A stretch of 64,000 nucleotides of DNA from Qipengyuania sp. HL-TH1 (GTDB lineage: Bacteria; Pseudomonadota; Alphaproteobacteria; Sphingomonadales; Sphingomonadaceae). This document shows, piece after piece, positions 17,015 to 25,342 of the stretch; the first letter of the stretch is position 1, and every line of letters begins with the position of its first letter. The position numbers and the translations under genes are program-made. Location: assembly GCF_036365825.1 (NCBI RefSeq), contig NZ_CP142675.1:124001-188000 (forward strand), written 5' to 3'. The notes below the pieces were generated by a model. The model searched no databases, was not told where the DNA came from, and was given only the letters and a program-made list of their open reading frames with translations.

Positions 17015-18424
17015 CTAGATCAGCGCCGCCATGCCCCACACCACGCCGACGATCATGAATATGCCGGCGATGTCGAGCAGCAGCCCGGCCTTGACCATGC
17101 GGTCGATGCGGATGTGCCCGGTCGACCAGGCGATGGCATTGGGGCCGGTGCCGGCGGGCAGCATGAACCCCCAGCTCGCCGCAAGCGCGGCGGGCATTGC
17201 GAGCAGGATCGGATCGACGCCCAGCGCCACCACCAGCGTGGCGATTACCGGGATGATCCCGGTGGCGGTGGCGACATTGCTGGCAAACTCGGTGATCAGC
17301 ACCACCATGGCGACCACGGCAAGCGCGACGAATACGAGCGGAAAGGCCTCGAGCGGAAGCAGCGCATAGCCCAGCCAGTCGGCCAGCCCGCTCGCGCTCA
17401 TACCGGCTGCCAGCGCCAGCCCGCCGCCGAACATCATGATGACGCCCCACGGCGCGCGGTTGGCCTCTTCCCACACCAGCAGCGGCCGCCCGGTGCCATC
17501 GGGCAACAGGAACAGCGCCAGACTGGCGATAATGGCGATGGTGCCATCGGTCCACGACCCTTCCGGCAGGTAGGGTCCCAGTACCAGCCGCGTCATCCAC
17601 GCGGCAAAGGTCAGCGCGACGACGATCATCAGCCGCCGTTCGGCGGACCCCATCGGCTGTTCATTGGCCACCGCTGCGCGCGCCGCAGCGACATCGAAGG
17701 GATGCGCCGAGACGCGCTGGACCCGCGCGACGAGGAAAGCCGCGAGCGGAACGCCGAGCAACACGATGGGAAAGCCGTAGAACGACCATTCGGCAAAGCT
17801 GATCTGCGTGCCGATCATCGTGTCCAGCAGCCCCACCGAAATCGCATTGGTCGGCGATCCGACCAGCGTGCCGAGCCCGCCGATGCTGGCCGCAAACGCG
17901 ATCCCCATGGGCAAGGCGCCCGCCAGCCCGTCGCCGTCCCCGGCCAGCACCCCGCCACCCGCGAGGACGGCCATCGCCATGGGCATCATGATGAGGGTGG
18001 TGGAAGTGTTCGAAATCAGCATCGACAGGATCGCGGCGGCGATCATGAAGGCCAGCAGCAGGCCGGCCTGTCCGCCGCGCCCGCCAAGCAGGCTGAGGAT
18101 CCCCAGCGCAAGCCGCCGGTGCAGGCCGGTGCGTTCGATCGCCAGCGCGATGAAGCCGCCGCCCAGCAGCAGGAACAGGATGTCGGAATAATAGGCGCTG
18201 GCGGTTTCCTTGGCGCTCATCACCCCGGCAAAGGGCAGCACGATGAACGGCATCAGCGCGGTCGCGGTCAGCGGCAGCGCCTCGGTCATCCACCAGGCGG
18301 CCATCAGCACCACCAGCCCGGCGACGATGAATGCCTCGCGCTGCATGCCCGCGGGTGTGGGCAGGAAAATGCTGGCCAGCAGCGCCGCAGCGCCCACCAG
18401 CAATCCGATATGTCTGGCCGCCAT
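17015..18424 (-). CDS. DASS-family (SLC13) sodium/anion symporter
   Basis: 469 residues, very hydrophobic with about a dozen membrane segments and two SNTSTT-like/ TGPNAIAW-type hairpin motifs (ISNTSTTLIMMPMAM and LPAGTGPNAIAWSTGH), as in the divalent anion:sodium symporters that import succinate, malate, citrate or sulfate. The substrate cannot be told. The frame opens at 18541, but the ATG at 18424 (MAARHIGLLVG) begins the first helix and has GGGGGGAT before it. Lies downstream of infC on the same strand but separated by a terminator. Confidence 0.85.
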   Translation of the reverse strand: MAARHIGLLVGAAALLASIFLPTPAGMQREAFIVAGLVVLMAAWWMTEALPLTATALMPFIVLPFAGVMSAKETASAYYSDILFLLLGGGFIALAIERTGLHRRLALGILSLLGGRGGQAGLLLAFMIAAAILSMLISNTSTTLIMMPMAMAVLAGGGVLAGDGDGLAGALPMGIAFAASIGGLGTLVGSPTNAISVGLLDTMIGTQISFAEWSFYGFPIVLLGVPLAAFLVARVQRVSAHPFDVAAARAAVANEQPMGSAERRLMIVVALTFAAWMTRLVLGPYLPEGSWTDGTIAIIASLALFLLPDGTGRPLLVWEEANRAPWGVIMMFGGGLALAAGMSASGLADWLGYALLPLEAFPLVFVALAVVAMVVLITEFASNVATATGIIPVIATLVVALGVDPILLAMPAALAASWGFMLPAGTGPNAIAWSTGHIRIDRMVKAGLLLDIAGIFMIVGVVWGMAALI

Positions 18425-18508
18425 GTGCTGCGATCCCCCCTTGGCGCGAACTGCTAACAGCGGCGCGCGGGCGGGGCAACGCGCCAGGCGCATGGATGCC
18501 CGATACGA

Positions 18509-18536
18509 AAAGGGCGGCCCCGAAGCGCCGCCCTTT
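18509..18536 (-). terminator. Intrinsic terminator of infC
   Basis: AAAGGGCGG at 18509-18517 pairs with CCGCCCTTT at 18528-18536, a 9-bp stem with a 10-nt loop. On the minus strand the stem is followed by TTTTCG, giving a short U tract. It separates infC from the DASS transporter gene. Confidence 0.8.
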
Positions 18537-18559
18537 CGCAATGCAGTGTGATGCGCGCC

Positions 18560-19102
18560 TTACTTGGGCGCGAGCACCATGATCATCTGGCGCCCTTCGA
18601 GGCGCGGGAAGGCTTCGACCTTGGCGATTTCCTCGACATCGTCGCGGACGCGGTTGAGAAGATCCATGCCGAGCTGCTGGTGCGCCATTTCGCGGCCGCG
18701 AAACCGCAGCGTGCACTTCACCTTGTCGCCGTTCTCGAGGAACTTGACGACATTGCGCATCTTCACCTCGTAATCGTGGGTGTCGATGTTCGGGCGCATC
18801 TTGACCTCTTTGATTTCCTGGGTCTTCTGCGTCTTGCGGGCGAGGTTGGCTTTCTTCTGCGCCTCGTAGCGGTGCTTGCCGACATCGAGGAACTTGCACA
18901 CCGGCGGGTCCGCATTGGGGGACACTTCGACGAGGTTGAGACCAAGTTCATTGGCCTGCTCGACCGCTTCGCGGGTGAACATAACGCCGATGTTTTCGCC
19001 TTCGTGGTCGATCACACGGACTTTCGGCACATTGATCATGTTATCGTAGCGCGGGCCGCTTTTCACGGGCATTTGCATGCTGCGCCGGGGTGGACGGGCT
19101 AT
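18560..19102 (-). CDS. infC: Translation initiation factor IF-3, non-canonical ATA start
   Basis: 180 residues. IF-3 binds the 30S subunit and enforces start-codon and initiator-tRNA selection. The N-domain begins [28 protein letters not shown] and the C-domain includes [22 protein letters not shown] and [15 protein letters not shown]. Family alignment from memory puts the start at ATA (19102), preceded by AAAGGAGAG at ideal spacing. infC genes are known for rare start codons such as AUU that allow IF-3 to repress its own translation. The first conventional ATGs (19078 and 19072) would trim the usual basic N-terminus and have no good ribosome site. Confidence 0.93.
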   Translation of the reverse strand: MARPPRRSMQMPVKSGPRYDNMINVPKVRVIDHEGENIGVMFTREAVEQANELGLNLVEVSPNADPPVCKFLDVGKHRYEAQKKANLARKTQKTQEIKEVKMRPNIDTHDYEVKMRNVVKFLENGDKVKCTLRFRGREMAHQQLGMDLLNRVRDDVEEIAKVEAFPRLEGRQMIMVLAPK

Positions 19103-19233
19103 GGGGCACTCTCCTTTGGTGGCCGTATTCGGAACTGGTTGCGGTATTCGGAAAGCCAGCATGTAGGCATTGTTCCGGGGATTCGGAAGTGTGTTATGCG
19201 AATGGGGCGCATATTTGCGCGCTGTTGTTGCCC

Positions 19234-19938
19234 TCAGGCAGCGCGGTTCCACAGGTTGAAGCGCGCCAGCTGGCCCCTGGCCGGGACCACTGCATCGATC
19301 CGCTGCGCTGGCTGGAGCGCCTTCAGGATCGCCGGATCGGCGGCATCCATCCCCCCGGTAAAGGCGCCGAAGGCGGGCAGGATCATGCGTCCGCCCGGCT
19401 TGCCGCCGGGGCCATCGTTGGCGCTGATTACTGCGCAGGGGCGGCGGATATGTCGCTGGCGCACCTTGAGCTGGAGGCGGGGGTGGTAGTGGCCCGACAG
19501 TTCCGGGCGGATTTCGCCGGCCATGGCGCGGTGGCGCAGGATCAGTCCGCCGAGCTCGAGTTCTTCCGCCAGCGTGCCGCCGCAGCGGGCTTCCATTTCG
19601 GGATCGTGATTGCCGGTGATCCAGACCCAGTCGACCATGCGGGTCAGCGCGTGGAGCATCCCCGCAGCATGCTCTTCGAGCCGGGTCGATCCGGCCGAAT
19701 CGTGGAAATTGTCGCCCAGCGTGATGACCCGCCGCGCGCCCGTTTCGCGGATCGCCAGCGCCACGCGCTCCAGCGTTTCGCGGCTGTCATAGGGCGGGAT
19801 CAGCTGCCCGTGCCGCGCGAAGAAACTGCCTTTTTCCAGATGCAGGTCGGCCACCAGCAACGCGCGCTCGCGCGGCCAGTACAGCGCGCGGCCTTCGGTG
19901 AGGAGCCATTCCTCGCCTGCGAACGAAAGGGGAACCAT
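19234..19938 (-). CDS. pdeM: Ligase-associated DNA damage response endonuclease PdeM
   Basis: 234-residue calcineurin-like metallophosphoesterase. Metal-binding motifs appear in order: [20 protein letters not shown] and GHYHPR. This matches the PdeM family, which usually sits beside a ligase-associated helicase and ATP-dependent ligase; here those partners are not adjacent, and the neighbours are infC and hemF. Probably a DNA repair nuclease. 45 bp from divergent hemF. Confidence 0.85.
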   Translation of the reverse strand: MVPLSFAGEEWLLTEGRALYWPRERALLVADLHLEKGSFFARHGQLIPPYDSRETLERVALAIRETGARRVITLGDNFHDSAGSTRLEEHAAGMLHALTRMVDWVWITGNHDPEMEARCGGTLAEELELGGLILRHRAMAGEIRPELSGHYHPRLQLKVRQRHIRRPCAVISANDGPGGKPGGRMILPAFGAFTGGMDAADPAILKALQPAQRIDAVVPARGQLARFNLWNRAA

Positions 19939-19983
19939 GGCTCGCTATTGCCGTAGCGAAGTGGGGATGGCAAGGCTTTTGCC

Positions 19984-20856
19984 ATGACCGACTGGACCCA
20001 GCAGACCGAGACCGCCCGCATCTGGTTCGAAAGCCTGCGCGACCGTATCTGCGCCGAATTCGAAGCCATCGAGCGCGAGGCGGGCAGCGATGCCGGCTTC
20101 CAGTACGACAGCTGGAACCGCGAAGAGGAAGGCAATGCCGATCCCGGCGGCGGGACGCGCGGCTTGATGAAGGGCAAGGTGTTCGAAAAGGTCGGCGTTA
20201 ACGTCTCGACCGTGCGCGGCAATTTCGCGAAGGAATTCGCCGCCACGATCAATGGCGCCAGCGCGGACAGCCCGGGCTTCACTGCCACCGGCATCAGCCT
20301 GGTCGCGCATATGGCCAATCCGCATGTGCCCGCCGTGCATATGAACACGCGATTCCTGACCACCGGCAAGGCGTGGTTCGGCGGCGGGGCCGATCTCAAT
20401 CCGCCGATCCCCTATGCCGAGGACACGGACGAATTCCACGCCTGTTTCCGTGCGGCCTGCGCGGCGCACAACCCGACCTATTACGAACGCTTCAAGAAGT
20501 GGGCCGACGACTATTTCTACATACCCCATCGCGGCGTGCACCGCGGCGTGGGCGGGATCTTCTACGACCACCTCGAATGCGAGGATTCCGCTGTCGACGA
20601 AGGGGCCGCGTTCGACCGCAATCTCGCTTTCACGAAGGACGTGGGCGAGGCTTTCCTCGATATCTTCCCGCGGCTGGTGCGCCGCCGGATGGACAGCGCG
20701 TTTACGGCGCAGGACAAGCAGACCCAGCTCGAATGGCGCGGGCGCTATGCCGAGTTCAACCTGGTCTACGACCGCGGCACGCTGTTCGGGCTCAAGACCG
20801 GCGGCAATATCGACGCGATCTTGATGAGCCTGCCGCCCGAGGCGGTCTGGAGCTGA
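19984..20856 (+). CDS. hemF: Oxygen-dependent coproporphyrinogen III oxidase
   Basis: 290 residues. HemF oxidatively decarboxylates coproporphyrinogen III to protoporphyrinogen IX using O2 in heme (and, where present, bacteriochlorophyll) synthesis. Family signatures: NVSTVRGNF, VHMNTRFLTTGKAWFGGGADLNP, KKWADDYFYIPHRGVHRGVGGIFYD and a C-terminal RYAEFNLVYDRGTLFGLKTGGNIDAILMSLP. Its stop abuts the convergent GH16 stop with no gap. Confidence 0.96.
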   Translation: MTDWTQQTETARIWFESLRDRICAEFEAIEREAGSDAGFQYDSWNREEEGNADPGGGTRGLMKGKVFEKVGVNVSTVRGNFAKEFAATINGASADSPGFTATGISLVAHMANPHVPAVHMNTRFLTTGKAWFGGGADLNPPIPYAEDTDEFHACFRAACAAHNPTYYERFKKWADDYFYIPHRGVHRGVGGIFYDHLECEDSAVDEGAAFDRNLAFTKDVGEAFLDIFPRLVRRRMDSAFTAQDKQTQLEWRGRYAEFNLVYDRGTLFGLKTGGNIDAILMSLPPEAVWS

Positions 20857-21750
20857 TCACTCCTCCGGCGCGTAGACCCGGACCCAGTCGACCAGCATCT
20901 CGACCTCGCCCCGCTCGACCGCGTCGACGGTTTCCTGCGGGATGCCGACATAGGGCTTCTGGATGCCATTGGTCTTGACCGGATACGCACCGCCCATGGC
21001 AAAGTTGAGGATCAGGTATTTGGCATTGTCGAACCGCCAATCGCCGTAATGTTCGACCATCGCCCGGGTGGCCCGATACAGCACATGGCCGTCGACCATG
21101 AAGTCGACCTGGCGGTCGGTCCATTCGACCGAATAGGTGTGCCAGCCCGTCACATCGAGCGCTTCGGGGAAGAAGAACTTGTTCACGATCGGGGTCTCGC
21201 CCGAATAGCCCGGGCCGTGCAGCGCGACCCCGATCCAGTCCTTCTCGCCGACATATTCCATGATGTCGATTTCGCCCGTGTCGGGCCATTGGCCGTTGCC
21301 GAGCAGCCAGAAGGCGGGCCAGACGCCGACATTGTCCGGCAGTTTGATGCGCGCTTCGGCGCGGCCATGGGTGAAGTCGAACTTGCCCTGGCTTTCGATC
21401 CGGCCCGACACGAAGGGCGCGTCACGGTCCTTGTTGGGATCGGTGCCCGGCGTGAACACGGGCCGCAGCACCAGCACGCCGCCATCGGCGCCCGCTAAAC
21501 CATCGCGAAAGGCGATGGTCGAAGGGTCGTCGATATAGGCCTGCTGCTCGTTGTTCACCCAGAAGTCGGTCCCGATCACGATCCATTTGTCGCGGTCGAG
21601 CGTGCCGGTATCGAATTCGTCGGCGAACAGCAGCTCGCGCTCGGGCGTCATGGCCTGCGCCAGTGCATCCCCGGCGTCGGTGGCCTGTGCCGGGACGGCG
21701 CAGCCCAGCGCAAGCGCGCAGCCGAGGCTGAGCATCGAAAAGCGGTTCAT
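20857..21750 (-). CDS. Secreted GH16 glycoside hydrolase (beta-glucanase type)
   Basis: 297 residues with a signal peptide (MNRFSMLSLGCALALGCAVPAQA). The GH16 catalytic signature GEIDIMEYVG supplies Glu160, Asp162 and Glu165; aromatic clamp residues lie in VWPAFWLLGNGQWPD. The family cleaves beta-1,3/1,4-glucans or galactans such as laminarin, agar or carrageenan; the substrate is not decidable here, laminarin-type glucan being plausible. GGAGAGGAT precedes the ATG. A LacI-type palindrome 20 bp upstream suggests carbohydrate-responsive control. Confidence 0.9.
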   Translation of the reverse strand: MNRFSMLSLGCALALGCAVPAQATDAGDALAQAMTPERELLFADEFDTGTLDRDKWIVIGTDFWVNNEQQAYIDDPSTIAFRDGLAGADGGVLVLRPVFTPGTDPNKDRDAPFVSGRIESQGKFDFTHGRAEARIKLPDNVGVWPAFWLLGNGQWPDTGEIDIMEYVGEKDWIGVALHGPGYSGETPIVNKFFFPEALDVTGWHTYSVEWTDRQVDFMVDGHVLYRATRAMVEHYGDWRFDNAKYLILNFAMGGAYPVKTNGIQKPYVGIPQETVDAVERGEVEMLVDWVRVYAPEE

Positions 21751-21769
21751 AGGATCCTCTCCGAATCGT

Positions 21770-21783
21770 TGATAACGTTACCA
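21770..21783. promoter_or_regulatory. LacI-family-type operator upstream of the GH16 gene
   Basis: TGATAACGTTACCA is a palindrome centred on AACGTT with one mismatched pair of positions. The shape matches LacI/GalR-family operators. It lies 20 bp before the GH16 start and 143 bp before the M1 peptidase start, so GH16 is the likely target. No LacI-type regulator gene is in the window. Confidence 0.6.
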
Positions 21784-21926
21784 TTGCGCATTGGAGCGCA
21801 TTGCGGAAGTCCGTGGATAGGTATTCGCTCTGCGGGCTGGAAAGGTGTGGCGCGATCGTTGATATAGCGCGGCGAATTTCCGATCTGCCGCCGTCCCGGC
21901 GCGCCCATCATGCAAGAGAGAACCCA

Positions 21927-23831
21927 ATGCGCAGCCATGTCTTCAGCCTCGCCATCCTGCTTGCCGCGACCGCCTGCGCGGGTGTGCCGGGCGAACCGGT
22001 CGGATCGACCGCGCCTTCCGCAGCGATGGTCGCGCCGATCCTGACTTCACCCGAGGCAGTCGATACGCTGACCCATGCGCAGCCGCAGGTCGCGCGGGTG
22101 ACGCATGTCGCGCTCGATCTCGACCTCGATTTCGACGCCAGGCGTGTCGGCGGGACGGCGGAACTGAGCGTGCTGGCCGCGCCGGGGGCCGAGGAGATCG
22201 TGCTCGACACCAACGGGCTCGAGATCGCGCAGGTCACCGACGGGCAGGGCCGCGCGCTGTCCCATACGGTGGGCGAGCCGGTGGCCGAAGGCGGCAAGGG
22301 CGCGCCGCTGACGATCCGCCTCGACGGCGCGGAGACGCTGCGCATCGCCTATCGCGCGCCCGCCGATGCCAGCGCGCTGCAATGGCTCAGCCCCGAACAG
22401 ACCAAGGGCGGGGTGCATCCCTTCCTCTTCAGCCAGGGGCAGGCGATCCTCAACCGCAGCTGGATCCCGACGCAGGACAGCCCCGGCATCCGCCAGACGT
22501 GGGAAGCACGGATCACCGCTCCCGAGCCGCTCGACGTGGTGATGAGCGGCGTGCGCCAGGGTGAGCCCGAGGACCTCGGCAACGGCCGCCGTGCCTTCAC
22601 CTTCGTGATGGACAAGCCGGTGCCGCCCTATCTCATCGCGATCGCGGCGGGCGATATCGATTTCCGCGCGATCGGCCCGCGCACCGGCGTCTGGGCCGAA
22701 CCCGCCACGCTCGACCGGGCCTGGCGCGAAGTGAACGACACCGAGGAAATGGTCGTCGCGGCGGAGGAGCTCTACGGTGAATACCGCTGGGGCCGCTACG
22801 ACATGATCGTGCTGCCGCCCGCCTTCCCCTATGGCGGGATGGAAAACCCGGTGATGACCTTCCTCACCCCGACCTTCATCGCGGGCGACCGGTCGAACAA
22901 CGGCCTCGTGGCGCACGAACTGGCGCATAGCTGGTCGGGCAACCTCGTCACCAATGCGGTGTGGGGCGACAGCTGGCTCAACGAGGGCGTGACCACCTAT
23001 TTCGAGAACCGCATCGTCGAGGCGGTCTATGGCAAGCAGCGCGCCGAGCAGGAAGCCGCGCTGATGTTCGCCAATATCCAGGAAACGCTGGCCGAGGTCG
23101 GCGAGGATGCCCCGGGCACCGCGCTGAGCACCGATGGCGGCTACCAGCTCGGCAGCGCGATCGCTTATGACAAGGGCGCGTTCTTCCTGCGCACGGTCGA
23201 AAGCGTTGTCGGTCGCGAGCGTTTCGATGCCTGGCTGCGCCAGTGGTTCGACAACCATGCCTTCCAGCCAGCGACCAGCGAGTTGTTCCTTGCGGACATG
23301 ATGGAAAACCTGGTGCGGGGCGAGGCCGAGGCCGACCGGCTGCAACTCCGCGAATGGATCTTCGAGCCGGGCCTGCCCGCGAATGTGGCCAAGCCCGACC
23401 CGGCAGCATTCGCCGCGGTCGATGCCGCGGTGTCGGCCTATGTCGCCGAGGGCACGATCCCGGCGGGCTATGCGCAGTGGAGCAGCGCCGAGCGCCAGCG
23501 CTTCCTCGACAATATCCCCAAGCAGCGCACGGCCGAGCAACTCGCCGCGCTGAACGAAGCGCTGGGCCTGTCGGGCACGGGCAATAACGAGGAGCTGTTC
23601 CTGTGGCTCGAACTGGCGCTCGCCAACCGCTACGAACCCGCGGTGCCGCAGACGGAGGAATTCCTCGCCGAAGTCGGCCGCGCGAAATTCGTGCGCCCGC
23701 TGTTCCAGGTGCTGTGGGACCAAGACGAATGGGGCCGGCCGATCGCGCAGCGCATCTATGCCGAGACCCGTGGCAGCTACCACGCGGTAACGCGCGGCGG
23801 GGTCGACCGCATTCTCGGGACCGAGGGCTAG
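21927..23831 (+). CDS. M1-family metallopeptidase (aminopeptidase N/leukotriene A4 hydrolase type), lipoprotein
   Basis: 634 residues. The N-terminus MRSHVFSLAILLAATACAG is a lipoprotein signal (lipobox ATAC), placing it in the cell envelope. The exopeptidase motif is PYGGMENP and the zinc site HELAH (330-334) with Glu353 (x18 spacing). A helical C-terminal domain (about 480-630) resembles leukotriene A4 hydrolase. It likely trims N-terminal residues from peptides. The frame opens at 21801 but the ATG at 21927 starts the signal. Convergent with fumC, 1 bp between stops. Confidence 0.93.
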   Translation: MRSHVFSLAILLAATACAGVPGEPVGSTAPSAAMVAPILTSPEAVDTLTHAQPQVARVTHVALDLDLDFDARRVGGTAELSVLAAPGAEEIVLDTNGLEIAQVTDGQGRALSHTVGEPVAEGGKGAPLTIRLDGAETLRIAYRAPADASALQWLSPEQTKGGVHPFLFSQGQAILNRSWIPTQDSPGIRQTWEARITAPEPLDVVMSGVRQGEPEDLGNGRRAFTFVMDKPVPPYLIAIAAGDIDFRAIGPRTGVWAEPATLDRAWREVNDTEEMVVAAEELYGEYRWGRYDMIVLPPAFPYGGMENPVMTFLTPTFIAGDRSNNGLVAHELAHSWSGNLVTNAVWGDSWLNEGVTTYFENRIVEAVYGKQRAEQEAALMFANIQETLAEVGEDAPGTALSTDGGYQLGSAIAYDKGAFFLRTVESVVGRERFDAWLRQWFDNHAFQPATSELFLADMMENLVRGEAEADRLQLREWIFEPGLPANVAKPDPAAFAAVDAAVSAYVAEGTIPAGYAQWSSAERQRFLDNIPKQRTAEQLAALNEALGLSGTGNNEELFLWLELALANRYEPAVPQTEEFLAEVGRAKFVRPLFQVLWDQDEWGRPIAQRIYAETRGSYHAVTRGGVDRILGTEG

Positions 23832-23832
23832 G

Positions 23833-25218
23833 TCACACCATATCGGCGGGGCGGACGAGGCGGTCGAAAGTCGGCTCGTCCACCAGCCCCAGCTCGAGGC
23901 CGGCCTGCTTGAGCGTCTGCCCCGTCTGGTGCGCATGCTTGGCGATCTTGGCGGCATTGTCGTAGCCGATCTCGGGCGCCAATGCCGTCACCAGCATCAA
24001 GGAGCGTTCGACCAGTGCGGCGATCTGTTCCTCGTTCGCCTCGATCCCCTCGACGCAGCGGGTGGCAAATCCCTCCATCCCGATTGCAAGCAATTCGACC
24101 GAGCGGATCACGTTCGAACCGATCAGCGGCATGAACACGTTGAGCTCGAAATGGCCCTGCATTCCGCCCACCGTCACTGCCTGGTGATTGCCGATCACCT
24201 GGCCCGCGACCATGGTCAGCATCTCGCACTGGGTCGGGTTGACCTTGCCCGGCATGATCGAGCTGCCCGGTTCGTTCGCGGGTAGCGACAGTTCGCCAAG
24301 GCCCGAACGCGGACCCGATGCGAGGAAGCGGATATCGTTGGCGATCTTGTTGAGCGCCACCGCGAGCGTGTTGAGCGCGCCCGAGAAGGACACCAGCCCG
24401 TCCTTCGCAGCGAGCTGTTCGAAGGTGTTGGGCGCAGGCTCGAAGGCGAAGCCGGTGATATCGCTGATCGCGCGGGCCATATCCGCAGCCCAGCCATCGG
24501 GCGCATTGAGCCCGGTGCCGACCGCCGTTCCGCCGATCGCGAGCTTGCGGATGTCATTCTCCAATGCGCTTTCGATCCGCACCCGGCAGCTTGTCAGCTG
24601 CGCGACATAGCCGGAAAATTCCTGCCCCAGCGTCAGCGGGGTGGCGTCCTGCGTATGCGTGCGGCCGATCTTGACGATATCGGCAAAGGCCCGCGCCTTG
24701 GCATCGAGCGCTGCGACCAGCCGGTCGAGCGCGGGCAGCAGCGCATCGCGCGACGTCAGCGTGGCGGCGATATGCAGCGCGGTGGGAAAGCTGTCGTTCG
24801 AGCTTTGCGAGCGGTTTACGTGGTCGTTGGGATGAACCGGCTCCTTGCCGCCGCGCGTGCCCGTCAGCGCTTCATTGGCGATCCCGGCGATCACTTCGTT
24901 GACGTTCATATTGGTCTGCGTGCCGCTGCCCGTCTGGAAAATGGTCAGCGGGAACTGGTCGTCATACTCGCCTGCCCGGATCGCGGTGGCGGCACTCTCG
25001 ATCGCCTCGGCGAGCGGTGCCCCCAGCCCGTGCTGGCGGTTGATCCGCGCAGCCGCCTGTTTCACCGCGGCCTGCGCGTGGACGATCTGGACCGGCATGC
25101 GCTGGTGCGCGGGGAAGGGGAAGTTGGTCAGGCTGCGCTGCGTCTGCGCGCCCCAATAGGCGTCGGCAGGGACTTCGATGGGGCCGATGGAATCGGTTTC
25201 GGTGCGCGTCTGGGTCAT
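23833..25218 (-). CDS. fumC: Class II fumarate hydratase
   Basis: 461 residues. Interconverts fumarate and L-malate in the TCA cycle as an iron-free homotetramer. The fumarase/aspartase signature GSSIMPGKVNP is present, with GSGTQTNMNVNEVIA and HPNDHVNRSQSSNDSFPTA forming the substrate site. I chose the ATG at 25218 (MTQTRTETDSIGPIEVPAD), preceded by GGAGAGAGA. Divergent from rsh. Confidence 0.96.
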   Translation of the reverse strand: MTQTRTETDSIGPIEVPADAYWGAQTQRSLTNFPFPAHQRMPVQIVHAQAAVKQAAARINRQHGLGAPLAEAIESAATAIRAGEYDDQFPLTIFQTGSGTQTNMNVNEVIAGIANEALTGTRGGKEPVHPNDHVNRSQSSNDSFPTALHIAATLTSRDALLPALDRLVAALDAKARAFADIVKIGRTHTQDATPLTLGQEFSGYVAQLTSCRVRIESALENDIRKLAIGGTAVGTGLNAPDGWAADMARAISDITGFAFEPAPNTFEQLAAKDGLVSFSGALNTLAVALNKIANDIRFLASGPRSGLGELSLPANEPGSSIMPGKVNPTQCEMLTMVAGQVIGNHQAVTVGGMQGHFELNVFMPLIGSNVIRSVELLAIGMEGFATRCVEGIEANEEQIAALVERSLMLVTALAPEIGYDNAAKIAKHAHQTGQTLKQAGLELGLVDEPTFDRLVRPADMV

Positions 25219-25342
25219 GGCCTGTCTCTCTCCGGATGATGTGATGCACAGGTAGGATCGCTGCGCGGCGCATGCCACCCGCAGCGGCCCTGCGTGAAGA
25301 TTCCATCTGTTCAGGCGGGTGAAGCGCACCTATCTCGAACAC

